Below the pieces are notes generated by a model. That model searched no databases. It worked only from the letters and a program-made list of their open reading frames with translations, and was not told where the DNA came from. Both the position numbers and the translations under genes were made by a program. Below, piece by piece: positions 26,966 through 34,321 of a stretch of DNA of 64,000 nt. The DNA lies in NCBI GenBank assembly GCA_023386555.1, contig JAEWJK010000003.1, positions 248,001-312,000 on the forward strand. Reading direction: 5' to 3'. The stretch is from Bacteroidota bacterium. Lineage in GTDB: Bacteria > Bacteroidota > Bacteroidia > Chitinophagales > Chitinophagaceae. The number at the start of each line of letters is the position of its first letter. Position 1 is the first letter of the stretch.

Positions 26966-28660
26966 ATGGAAAAACGCTGGAACATACTCACCGCTGATGA
27001 ATCTGCTATTGATGCTTTGCAACAGGAGCTAAAAATCAATTCCACAATTACTAAAATACTGGTTCAAAGAGGGATTGATAGCTTTGAAAAAGCCAGATCT
27101 TTTTTTCGTCCACAACTTTCAGCTCTGCATAGTCCATGGCTGATGAAAGATATGGAGCTAGCCGTTGAAAGAATTTTACAGGCATTTGAAAAGAAAGAAA
27201 AAATTCTTGTGTTTGGAGATTATGATGTTGATGGCACTACTTCAGTAGCATCTATGTATCAATTTCTGAAAGCAGAGTACGATGCAGTTGATTTTTATAT
27301 TCCCCACAGGTATAAAGAAGGATATGGTGTTTCTAAGATTGGAATCGATCATGCAAAAGAAAATGGTTTTGAGCTGATCATTTCTCTTGACTGTGGTATT
27401 AAATCAGTTGAATTAATTGCCTACGCAAAAGAATTAGGAATTGACTTTATCGTCTGCGATCACCATTTACCTGATAAAGAACTCCCCAAAGCTGTAGCTA
27501 TATTAAATCCGAAACAACCAGAATGCAAATATCCTTACAAAGAACTCTGTGGCTGTGGTGTTGGATTCAAACTGATGACGGCCTTAGCTGAACGATTACA
27601 TTTACCTGAATCATCTTATCTGCGTTACCTCGATCTTGTTGCAACTGCTATTGCAGCTGATATTGTTCCCATGACTGGTGAGAATCGTATAATGGCTTTC
27701 TATGGATTGAAAAAAGTAAATGAAGATCCGTGCGCTGGTATAAAAGCCTTAATGAATCTTTCTGCGGTACAAAAAGAGATGCACATCAATAGTCTTGTTT
27801 TTGTAATTGCTCCGAGAGTGAATGCTGCAGGAAGAATGGATGATGCTAAAAAAGCTGTTCAACTTTTTATTGAATGTGATCCTGCAAAAGCATTGGAATT
27901 TGCTGAGATGCTGCACAGCGATAATTCCGACCGAAGAGAAGCTGATAGCAGTATAACCGAGGAAGCTCTTTCGTTACTTCGTAATGATTCTTTGGTTGAC
28001 AGAAAGACTACCGTTGTTTTTAAAGAACATTGGCATAAAGGTGTAGTTGGAATTGTTGCGTCAAGATTAATTGAAAGCTATTATCGTCCAACAATTGTTT
28101 TAACGAAAAGCGGTGATATTGTTGCAGGTTCTGCAAGAAGCGTGGCCGGTTTTAATTTATATGAAGCCATTCATGAATGCCGTGAACACTTATTAGGATA
28201 TGGCGGCCATTTTGCTGCTGCTGGAATGACCTTGTTACCAGAACAAGTGGAAGCTTTCAGCACCAAGTTCGAAGAAGTAGTTAGCAGGATCATTCAGCCG
28301 GAACAGCTCATTCCTGAAATTGTTATCGATGCTGAAGTAAGTTTTACAGAACTAAAAGAATCATTCTATAATATTCTTTGCCAGATGGAACCTTTCGGAC
28401 CGGAAAATCTTCGTCCGGTATTCATTGCTAAAAATGTAAAAGAATCGGGCTTTTCCAAAGTCGTTAAAGAACAGCATATCCGATTTGTGGTTAAGCAAAA
28501 TAGTATAACCTTCTCAGGCATCGGATTTAATATTGCTACTAAGTTCCACCTGTTGCAAATGAATCATCCGCTTGATATTGTTTTTACATTAGACATTAAT
28601 GAATGGCAGGGAACGAAATATTTGCAACTAAAAGTAATTGACTTTAGATTAAGCGAATAA
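26966..28660 (+). CDS. recJ: single-stranded-DNA-specific exonuclease RecJ
   Basis: A 564-residue RecJ, the 5'-3' single-strand exonuclease of recombination and mismatch repair. Family motifs are in order: FGDYDVDGTTS (motif I), LDCGI, CDHHLPD (DHH motif), PRVNAAGRM, and the DHHA1 signature GYGGHFAAAG, followed by an OB-like C-terminal domain. The ATG follows the polyprenyl synthase stop without a gap. Length is normal. Confidence 0.96.
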   Translation: MEKRWNILTADESAIDALQQELKINSTITKILVQRGIDSFEKARSFFRPQLSALHSPWLMKDMELAVERILQAFEKKEKILVFGDYDVDGTTSVASMYQFLKAEYDAVDFYIPHRYKEGYGVSKIGIDHAKENGFELIISLDCGIKSVELIAYAKELGIDFIVCDHHLPDKELPKAVAILNPKQPECKYPYKELCGCGVGFKLMTALAERLHLPESSYLRYLDLVATAIAADIVPMTGENRIMAFYGLKKVNEDPCAGIKALMNLSAVQKEMHINSLVFVIAPRVNAAGRMDDAKKAVQLFIECDPAKALEFAEMLHSDNSDRREADSSITEEALSLLRNDSLVDRKTTVVFKEHWHKGVVGIVASRLIESYYRPTIVLTKSGDIVAGSARSVAGFNLYEAIHECREHLLGYGGHFAAAGMTLLPEQVEAFSTKFEEVVSRIIQPEQLIPEIVIDAEVSFTELKESFYNILCQMEPFGPENLRPVFIAKNVKESGFSKVVKEQHIRFVVKQNSITFSGIGFNIATKFHLLQMNHPLDIVFTLDINEWQGTKYLQLKVIDFRLSE

Positions 28661-28662
28661 AA

Positions 28663-28686
28663 AAACGTCAGCCGAAGCCAACGTTT
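28663..28686 (-). terminator. terminator between recJ and htpG with UUCG-type loop
   Basis: On the minus strand AAACGTTGGC and GCTGACGTTT form a 10-bp stem (two G-T pairs) with a TTCG tetraloop, then TTTTATT. It serves htpG and, read on the plus strand, probably also recJ, which ends two bases before it. Confidence 0.85.
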
Positions 28687-28708
28687 CATATAACTAATGT
28701 TTTCAGCA

Positions 28709-30544
28709 TTAAGCTTCAACAATCAGGTTACTCTTTTTCTCACCCTGCATCAAATCAACACTTCTGCTGATGAATTCTGTTAAGTTATTTCCTTTCAACA
28801 ATCCCTGGGAAAGTAAAGCAAGGTCTGCAAGATTTCTTACCTGCTTTTCCTGAGTAGAAGCATTGTTTTCTTTCAGAATGTTTTGATAGATCGGATGATT
28901 ACCATTTACCGTTAATGTTACTTCATCTGGCATAGCACCATAAAAACTCATTCCGCCACCCATTGATGCCATGTCTTTCATTCTTCTCATAAACTCAGGT
29001 CTTGTGGCAACAACCGGTGCAGCTTCAGCACTTAAACCTTTCACTTCAACTGTTACGTGCAATTCAGGAATCTGTAAACCAAACATTTCTTTCAATTTCG
29101 CTTCTTCATCTTTGCTGAGCACACTTTCACTACTCTCCTGTTTGTCTATAAGATTATCAGCAATATCAGAATCTACTCTTGTTAAATGTACATTCTCCCA
29201 TTTCATTTCCATATTGTTGATGAAAGCTGAATCTACCAGCGTTTCCATCTTTACCACCTTATAACCTTTGTCTTGTGCAGCTTGAATATAACTGTGTTGT
29301 TGAACAGGGTCTGTTGTATATAAAATCACCAACTTACCCTCTTTGTTCTTTTGCGTTGCTTCAGTTTCTGTTCTATACTCTTCATAAGTATAAAACTTTC
29401 CTCCGGCAGCATCTTCCATCACCAAGAACTTGTTTGCTTTTTCCAGGAACTTATCATCTGTCATCATTCCATACTTCACGAACAAGCCAAGGCTTTCCCA
29501 TTTCTGCTCAAACTCATTTCTTTCTTTATTGAATATCTCTTCGAGTTTATCAGCAACTTTTTTAGTGATATGATTATTGATCTTTTTCACATTCGGATCT
29601 CCCTGCAAATAACTTCTGCTCACGTTCAATGGAATATCCGGACTATCAATCACACCATGCAGCAACATCAAAAATTCAGGAACGATGTCTTTTACCTCAT
29701 CAGTAACAAATACCTGGTTGCTGTACAGTTGAATTTTATCTTTCTGTATCTCGTAACTCTGCTTGATCTTAGGGAAATAGAGAACACCAGTTAGGTTGAA
29801 TGGATAATCAACATTCAGATGAATCCAGAACAAAGGAGTTTCACCAAAAGGATATAATTCTTTGTAGAAATTCTGATAATCCTCCGTTGTAAGTTCAGAA
29901 GGTTTTCTTGTCCATATAGGATTTGTATTATTGATCTGCTTGTCTTCAAAATAAATTGCTACCGGTAAAAACTTACAGAATCTTGTGAGGATCGAACGAA
30001 TACGATCAGCTTCTAAAAACTCTTTGCTTTCTTCATTGATGTGCAGAACGATCTTCGTTCCTCTCTGACTATAGTCAACATTGTATAATTCAAATTCAGG
30101 ACTACCATCACAACTCCAATACACACCACTTTCATCTTTAAAACTCTTGGTGTATAATTCCACCCTGTCACTCACCATAAAAGCACTGTAAAAACCCAAT
30201 CCAAAGTGACCAATGATGTTTGCATCTTTGTATTTATCTAAAAACTCTTCAGCACCACTAAAAGCAACCTGGTTAATGTATTTGTCAACCTCTTCAGCCG
30301 TCATACCAATTCCACGATCGGTGATGGTAAGTGTTTTTTCATTTGTATCGATTGCTACATCTATTCTTAATTCACCCAAATCACCTTTTGCTTCACCGAT
30401 AGATGACAAAGTTTTTAGTTTCTGCGTAGCATCAACAGCATTACTGACTAATTCACGCAGAAATATTTCGTGTTCACTATAAAGAAATTTCTTGATGATC
30501 GGAAAAATATTCTCCGTCTGAACCCTGATCTGTCCTTTTTGCAT
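28709..30544 (-). CDS. htpG: molecular chaperone HtpG (Hsp90)
   Basis: A 611-residue bacterial Hsp90. The N-terminal GHKL ATPase domain has LVSNAVDA, TDRGIGMT and HFGLGFYSAFMV. The middle domain contains GVIDSPDIPLNVSRSYLQ, and the C-terminal dimerisation domain ends the protein. It folds cytoplasmic client proteins using ATP. It is slightly shorter than E. coli HtpG and has a normal start (MQKGQIRVQTENIF). It has its own terminator, and a facing pair of R1 repeats lies upstream. Confidence 0.96.
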   Translation of the reverse strand: MQKGQIRVQTENIFPIIKKFLYSEHEIFLRELVSNAVDATQKLKTLSSIGEAKGDLGELRIDVAIDTNEKTLTITDRGIGMTAEEVDKYINQVAFSGAEEFLDKYKDANIIGHFGLGFYSAFMVSDRVELYTKSFKDESGVYWSCDGSPEFELYNVDYSQRGTKIVLHINEESKEFLEADRIRSILTRFCKFLPVAIYFEDKQINNTNPIWTRKPSELTTEDYQNFYKELYPFGETPLFWIHLNVDYPFNLTGVLYFPKIKQSYEIQKDKIQLYSNQVFVTDEVKDIVPEFLMLLHGVIDSPDIPLNVSRSYLQGDPNVKKINNHITKKVADKLEEIFNKERNEFEQKWESLGLFVKYGMMTDDKFLEKANKFLVMEDAAGGKFYTYEEYRTETEATQKNKEGKLVILYTTDPVQQHSYIQAAQDKGYKVVKMETLVDSAFINNMEMKWENVHLTRVDSDIADNLIDKQESSESVLSKDEEAKLKEMFGLQIPELHVTVEVKGLSAEAAPVVATRPEFMRRMKDMASMGGGMSFYGAMPDEVTLTVNGNHPIYQNILKENNASTQEKQVRNLADLALLSQGLLKGNNLTEFISRSVDLMQGEKKSNLIVEA

Positions 30545-30580
30545 AATGTGTAATTTTTATGGAACCAGCTTCTTGTTTAC

Positions 30581-30670
30581 TATTTAGCTTTCGTTGCGTC
30601 GCACTCTTCAGCTGAATGTCCATTGCTGAGCTTTGAATAAACGTACAAGTGAGTGACACAACGAAGCTGC
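30581..30670. repeat. dispersed repeat R1, facing inverted pair (copy 3)
   Basis: The left arm, read on the minus strand, is CAGCTG then AAGAGTGCGACGCAA then CGAAAGCTAAATA (30613 to 30581). The right arm, on the plus strand, is GTAC then AAGTGAGTGACACAA then CGAAGCTG (30643-30669). The arms point away from each other across about 30 bp. It sits in the spacer between the starts of htpG and the end of the DinB-like gene. Confidence 0.75.
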
Positions 30671-30738
30671 CATTTAATCTGCAGCTGACCGCAAAAATCA
30701 AATAAAATACCAATCAAAAATTCCTGACAGGATGACAA

Positions 30739-31233
30739 TTATTTTTTTATCCTGGTATAATGGATAAAATCTGTCTGAGGCATATTTTCTTCTCCCAACT
30801 GACGCATAATGGTTATCATTTGTCCACGATGGTATGTTCCATGATTGTAAATATGGATTAATACTTCCCAAATGGGTTGCTTGAATTCTTCTTTCTTTGA
30901 ATTCCTATAAGAAAAACTATGCTCTAACTGAGGAATTGAAGCTTTTTGCACCCATTCCATCCAGTCTTTTCCCTGTTGCAACAATCCGTTTACCGCTTCC
31001 TGCATTGTTGGATGAAAACTGAGACTGGGAATAACAATATTTTCTTGCAATTTCATTCGTTGCCACCAGATACTTTCAGCATCCCAAAGATGAATAATAG
31101 TGGCCTGTAAAGAACTGAAGCTGCTCTTCACTTCAAACTGTTGTTGCTCGTTTGAAAGAGTGAGTATCTTTCTGGTTACCTCATTATTTGCCCAATAATT
31201 ATAAGATGCATAAGAAGATAATAGCTCCTTCAT
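30739..31233 (-). CDS. DinB-family protein
   Basis: A 164-residue four-helix-bundle protein of the DinB/YfiT group, which often use a three-His metal site for thiol-dependent transfer reactions. The probable metal ligands are His in ATIIHLWDAE and the two in HIYNHGTYHRGQ. ATG at 31233 (MKELLSSYASYNYWANN) is chosen over the start 21 bases upstream because the family begins with YNxWAN close to the N-terminus. It is divergent from the PLP enzyme gene at 31282. The substrate is not known. Confidence 0.85.
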   Translation of the reverse strand: MKELLSSYASYNYWANNEVTRKILTLSNEQQQFEVKSSFSSLQATIIHLWDAESIWWQRMKLQENIVIPSLSFHPTMQEAVNGLLQQGKDWMEWVQKASIPQLEHSFSYRNSKKEEFKQPIWEVLIHIYNHGTYHRGQMITIMRQLGEENMPQTDFIHYTRIKK

Positions 31234-31251
31234 GTTTGTTATTTTTGAAAA

Positions 31252-31279
31252 CACGAATTACTCGAATTAGAACGAATTA
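31252..31279. repeat. degenerate 9-bp tandem repeat (CGAATTA) before PLP enzyme
   Basis: Units CACGAATTA, CTCGAATTA and GAACGAATTA end two bases before the ATG at 31282. The tract also lies 18 bp upstream of the divergent DinB-like gene. An inverted tract of the same word occurs at 33068-33094. Confidence 0.6.
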
Positions 31280-31281
31280 AA

Positions 31282-32505
31282 ATGAAAAAGAAGTTCACAT
31301 TAACAGGCATTAGCTCTGTTGCCATGCATACAACACCAGATGTTTTTCCTGAATACTCACATCTCACTCCTATCTATGCAACATCAACTTTTACATTCGA
31401 TACTGCAGACCAGGGAATGGAAAGGTTTGCCGGAGAAGACAAAGGCAATATTTACAGCCGATGGGGAAATCCAACTTTCAAAGTAGCTGAAGAAACGATT
31501 GCTGCATTAGAAGCTTTTGGATTGAAAGATGAAAATGGGAAACAACTTCAGTTGAAAGCTTTGTTGCATTCCAGCGGACAATCTGCTATGACTACAATGT
31601 TTATGAGTAACCTGAAAGCTGGTGATAAAGTGCTTTCGCATTATTCATTGTATGGTGGTACACATGAATTGCTGCATAAAGTTTTAATGGCATGTGGTGT
31701 TGAAACAGTGATCATAGACATGAGAGACCTGAACAAAGTTGAAGAAACCATAAAGCAGGATGCTGCTATTAAAATGGTACATCTTGAAACACCTGCTAAT
31801 CCAACTATACAGATCGTAGATATTGAAGCCATCACTAAACTAGCTAAGCAAAAAAATCTTGTGGTTTCTGTTGATAATACTTTTGCTTCACCCTACCTGC
31901 AACAGCCTTTTAAATACGGTGTTGATTTTGTGTTTCATTCAACCACTAAATTTCTCAATGGTCATGGTACTGCTATTGGTGGAGTGCTGATTGGTAAGGA
32001 TCTCAACTTCATGAAAACACAAGCCTGGAAATGGCATGCATTACTTGGTGGAAACAGTAATGCTTTTGATGCTTTTTTATTGGGCATTGGAATGAAGACT
32101 TTAGAGGTGAGAATGGAAAGACATTGCAGTAATACAGATGCTGTTACAAAGTTCCTTCAGGATCATTCTTCGATTGCTCATGTGAATTACCCGGGATTTG
32201 AATCACATCCTGACCATACCATTACTAAAAAGCAGATGAAACATCCAGGTGCCGTGATCAGTTTTGAGTTGAAAGATGGTTTGGAAGCAGGGAAAAAATT
32301 CATTGACAAACTGCAGATGTGTGTTAGAGCTGTTTCACTTGGAACAGTAGACACCTTGATCTCTCATCCTGCATCGATGACTCATTTCGGCGTAAAAAAA
32401 GAAGAAAGAGAATCATTCGGCATCACTGATGGATTGATAAGAATGAGTGTGGGTATTGAGAATATTGAAGATATTTTGAATGATCTTGACCAGGCTTTGA
32501 AATAA
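31282..32505 (+). CDS. Cys/Met-metabolism PLP-dependent enzyme (methionine gamma-lyase-like)
   Basis: A 407-residue enzyme of the trans-sulfuration family (cystathionine gamma-synthase, cystathionine lyases, methionine gamma-lyase). The PLP-binding Lys223 lies in FHSTTKFLNGHG. Other family words are YSRWGNPT near residue 58, SSGQSAM, VDNTFASPYLQQP and the C-terminal RMSVGIENIEDI. The reaction within the family cannot be fixed by eye. YSRWGNPT and the long N-terminus fit gamma-lyase or O-acetylhomoserine sulfhydrylase types. It may form a unit with the acetyltransferase 40 bp downstream. Confidence 0.88.
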   Translation: MKKKFTLTGISSVAMHTTPDVFPEYSHLTPIYATSTFTFDTADQGMERFAGEDKGNIYSRWGNPTFKVAEETIAALEAFGLKDENGKQLQLKALLHSSGQSAMTTMFMSNLKAGDKVLSHYSLYGGTHELLHKVLMACGVETVIIDMRDLNKVEETIKQDAAIKMVHLETPANPTIQIVDIEAITKLAKQKNLVVSVDNTFASPYLQQPFKYGVDFVFHSTTKFLNGHGTAIGGVLIGKDLNFMKTQAWKWHALLGGNSNAFDAFLLGIGMKTLEVRMERHCSNTDAVTKFLQDHSSIAHVNYPGFESHPDHTITKKQMKHPGAVISFELKDGLEAGKKFIDKLQMCVRAVSLGTVDTLISHPASMTHFGVKKEERESFGITDGLIRMSVGIENIEDILNDLDQALK

Positions 32506-32513
32506 TAATCTCT

Positions 32514-32541
32514 CGCAGAATTCGCTGAAAAACGCAGAAAA
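32514..32541. repeat. degenerate 9-10-bp tandem repeat (CGCAGAA) before acetyltransferase
   Basis: Units CGCAGAATT, CGCTGAAAAA and CGCAGAAAA fill nearly all of the 40-bp spacer and end four bases before the ATG at 32546. Confidence 0.55.
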
Positions 32542-32545
32542 AAAA

Positions 32546-33010
32546 ATGAATAATATTTCTATTAGACGAGCTGAAAGAAAAGATTGCTCAAGATTATTAG
32601 AGTTGATAAACGAACTGGCAGTTTATGAAAAAGCTCCTAATGAAGTAACTGTTTCTCTCAATCATTTTATTGATAATGGTTTTGGAGAAACTCCTGTATG
32701 GTGGGCTTTTGTTGCAGAAGTTGACGGAGTAATCGTTGGTTTTGCTTTGTATTATATTCGATACTCTACCTGGAAAGGTGCCAGGATGTATTTAGAAGAT
32801 ATTATTGTTACTGAAGAGTGGAGAGGAAAAGGTATCGGCAAATTATTGTTCAACTGCCTTATTGAAGAAGCGAAAGAAAAAGGCTGGAAAGGAATTTCAT
32901 GGCAGGTTTTAGAATGGAATGAACCTGCTATTAATTTTTATAAAAAATACAATGCAAGTTTTGATGGTGAATGGGTGAACTGCAGTGTGATTGTGAATAG
33001 TGAATCTTAA
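32546..33010 (+). CDS. GNAT acetyltransferase, diamine (SSAT)-like
   Basis: A 154-residue GNAT-fold N-acetyltransferase. The acetyl-CoA loop is EEWRGKGIGKLL (about residues 91-102), preceded by YLEDIIV and followed by EWNEPAINFYKKYNA. These words closely resemble spermidine/spermine N1-acetyltransferase (SSAT/thialysine acetyltransferase), so a polyamine or thialysine-type amine substrate is likely. This is inferred from motif resemblance only. It follows the PLP enzyme on the same strand and faces efp convergently. Confidence 0.85.
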   Translation: MNNISIRRAERKDCSRLLELINELAVYEKAPNEVTVSLNHFIDNGFGETPVWWAFVAEVDGVIVGFALYYIRYSTWKGARMYLEDIIVTEEWRGKGIGKLLFNCLIEEAKEKGWKGISWQVLEWNEPAINFYKKYNASFDGEWVNCSVIVNSES

Positions 33011-33045
33011 ATAGTGAATGGCAAAAATTGATTCAAAAAAAGAAA

Positions 33046-33066
33046 AAGGCTGAAAAATTCAGCCTT
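33046..33066 (-). terminator. terminator of efp
   Basis: Perfect 9-bp arms AAGGCTGAA and TTCAGCCTT with a 3-base loop, followed on the minus strand by a run rich in T. It may also stop transcription coming from the acetyltransferase gene. Confidence 0.85.
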
Positions 33067-33067
33067 C

Positions 33068-33094
33068 ATTCGTGTAATTCGATTTTAATTCGTG
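33068..33094. repeat. CGAATTA-type repeat at the 3' end of efp
   Basis: On the minus strand the words ACACGAATTAAAAT, CGAATT and ACACGAATG fill the space between the efp stop codon and its terminator. This is the same word as at 31252-31279, inverted. It is the one tract of this type that lies behind a gene and not in front of one. Confidence 0.45.
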
Positions 33095-33664
33095 TTATGA
33101 TTCTTTCACTCTCTCAACGTAATCACCTGTCTTTGTATTAATGCGGATCATTTCGCCATCATTTACAAACAAAGGAACATGAACAGTTGCTCCTGTTTCA
33201 ACAGTAGCAGGTTTAGTAGCTCTTGTTGCAGTATCTCCACGAACACCAGGTTCGCAATAAGTGATCAATAAGTTTATTTTCTCAGGTAATTCTGCACCAA
33301 TTGGTTGTTCTGTTTCAGTGTTGATGAACACGAATACTTCACCACCATCTTTTAAAAACTGTGGTGCATCGATCATGTCTTCGTTCAATGCAATTTGTTC
33401 GAAGGTTTCATTATTCATCAGGTTGTAACCGCTTTCATCTTTGTATAGATATTGAAAAGCTTTTTTCTCAACACGAACAGGATAAATTGTCTCACCACTG
33501 TTCCATGTTTTTTCAATTGATCTCTTGTTATCAACACCTTTTAATTTCGCCCAAACTTTTGCTGCGGCACGGGCTGTTTTATTTTCACCAAACTCAACAA
33601 CAGAATATAAGCTGCCATCGAGTTTAAGTATCATACCACGACTGATATCGGAAGTAGTTGCCAT
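33095..33664 (-). CDS. efp: translation elongation factor P with atypical tip loop
   Basis: A 189-residue EF-P, the factor that rescues ribosomes stalled on polyproline. The three beta domains and the family signature YCEPGVRGDTAT followed by KPATVETGA are clear. The frame continues 35 codons upstream, but ATG 33664 (MATTSDISRGMILKLDG) gives the standard length and N-terminus. The tip loop that normally reads PGKGxA, with the modified Lys, here reads FGENKTARAAAK. Lys29 is the residue nearest the usual position. The modification, if any, must differ from the classical case or be absent. Confidence 0.93.
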   Translation of the reverse strand: MATTSDISRGMILKLDGSLYSVVEFGENKTARAAAKVWAKLKGVDNKRSIEKTWNSGETIYPVRVEKKAFQYLYKDESGYNLMNNETFEQIALNEDMIDAPQFLKDGGEVFVFINTETEQPIGAELPEKINLLITYCEPGVRGDTATRATKPATVETGATVHVPLFVNDGEMIRINTKTGDYVERVKES

Positions 33665-33701
33665 AAAAAATAATGTTTTGATTTTGGTTTGCAACAAGCT
33701 T

Positions 33702-33726
33702 GTCATCCTGGGCCTGTCGAAAGACG
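33702..33726. repeat. TCATCCTG-type imperfect palindromic repeat
   Basis: The sequence GTCATCCTGGGCCTGTCGAA with the following AGACGG resembles the intergenic palindrome TCATCCTGAGC..GTCGAAGGATGA, which I know as recurrent in many bacterial genomes. It lies upstream of the efp start. Confidence 0.5.
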
Positions 33727-33772
33727 GCAAATGTAGCTGATTTGAATTATGCAGCCAACTACCGTACATTAT

Positions 33773-33916
33773 TCATCGTTCCTTGCGTCGCACTCTTGTA
33801 CAACAAAATCATGGATGAGCTGTTTGATAGTTAACTAAGATCAATCAATAACCATCTACATCCTTGTTCAAAAGAGTTCTGAACGTACAAGTGAGTGACA
33901 CAACAGGAGCTAAATA
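33773..33916. repeat. dispersed repeat R1, facing inverted pair (copy 4)
   Basis: The left arm on the minus strand reads GTAC, AAGAGTGCGACGCAA, GGAACGATGA (33801 to 33773). The right arm on the plus strand reads GTAC, AAGTGAGTGACACAA, CAGGAGCTAAATA (33885-33916). About 83 bp separate the arms. It has the same geometry as the pair at 30581-30670, including one arm of each core type. Confidence 0.75.
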
Positions 33917-33942
33917 GTAATTTCCAGGCTAAGTACATAAAA

Positions 33943-33968
33943 AAAGCCCTCAAATACATGAGAGCTTT
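33943..33968 (-). terminator. terminator of the atpD-atpC unit
   Basis: On the minus strand AAAGCTCTCA and TGAGGGCTTT pair over 10 bp (one G-T) around a 6-base loop, followed by TTTTATG. It lies 20 bp beyond the atpC stop. Confidence 0.85.
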
Positions 33969-33988
33969 TTATTATAAGCAGTTATAAA

Positions 33989-34240
33989 TTAAGCTTCTTT
34001 CGCTCCTTCAATAAGAACGGTTACTTTATTATTCAATACCTCAACAAATCCACCCTGGATTGAATAATTCTCAGAGCGGTTTTTATCTACAAGTATTTTC
34101 ATATTGCCTTTACTCAAAGCACTTACCATAGCTGCGTGTTTGTCTAATACTTCAAACAAACCCGAAATGCCCGGTAATTGCACACCATACACTTCACCGC
34201 TATAAAGCTTACGTTCCGGAGTTAATATTTCTAATGTCAT
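33989..34240 (-). CDS. atpC: ATP synthase F1 subunit epsilon
   Basis: An 83-residue epsilon subunit of the F1 ATPase, consisting of the N-terminal beta-sandwich only (MTLEILTPERKLYSGEV, GLFEVLDKHAAMVSAL). The C-terminal helical pair found in longer, self-inhibiting epsilon subunits is absent, as is common in Bacteroidota. It lies 81 bp after atpD on the same strand, a spacer filled by a tandem repeat. The rest of the atp operon is not here, so atpD-atpC is a separate unit. Confidence 0.92.
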   Translation of the reverse strand: MTLEILTPERKLYSGEVYGVQLPGISGLFEVLDKHAAMVSALSKGNMKILVDKNRSENYSIQGGFVEVLNNKVTVLIEGAKEA

Positions 34241-34245
34241 AAAAA

Positions 34246-34320
34246 GTCAATAAGTCATTTGTCAATAGGTCATTTAAAATCATCAAGCCATTGACCAATG
34301 ACTCAATGACCAATGACTCA
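34246..34320. repeat. degenerate 7-8-bp tandem repeat between atpD and atpC
   Basis: The tract alternates GTCAATA and GTCATTT words, then after a break AATGACC and AATGACT words (ATTGACC, AATGACT, CAATGACC, AATGACT). It fills the whole spacer between the atpD stop and the atpC start, so it is transcribed as part of the message. It is the longest of the leader repeats found. Confidence 0.7.
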
Positions 34321-34321
34321 A

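Larger units (their letters stand above)
33665..33988. other. 324-bp spacer between efp and atpC holding repeats and a terminator
   Basis: No gene is seen. From left to right it holds a TCATCCTG..CTGTCGAA-type palindromic repeat (33702-33726), a facing inverted pair of R1 repeats (33773-33801 and 33885-33916) and the atpC terminator (33943-33968). The spacer is therefore mostly repetitive or regulatory sequence. Confidence 0.7.
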
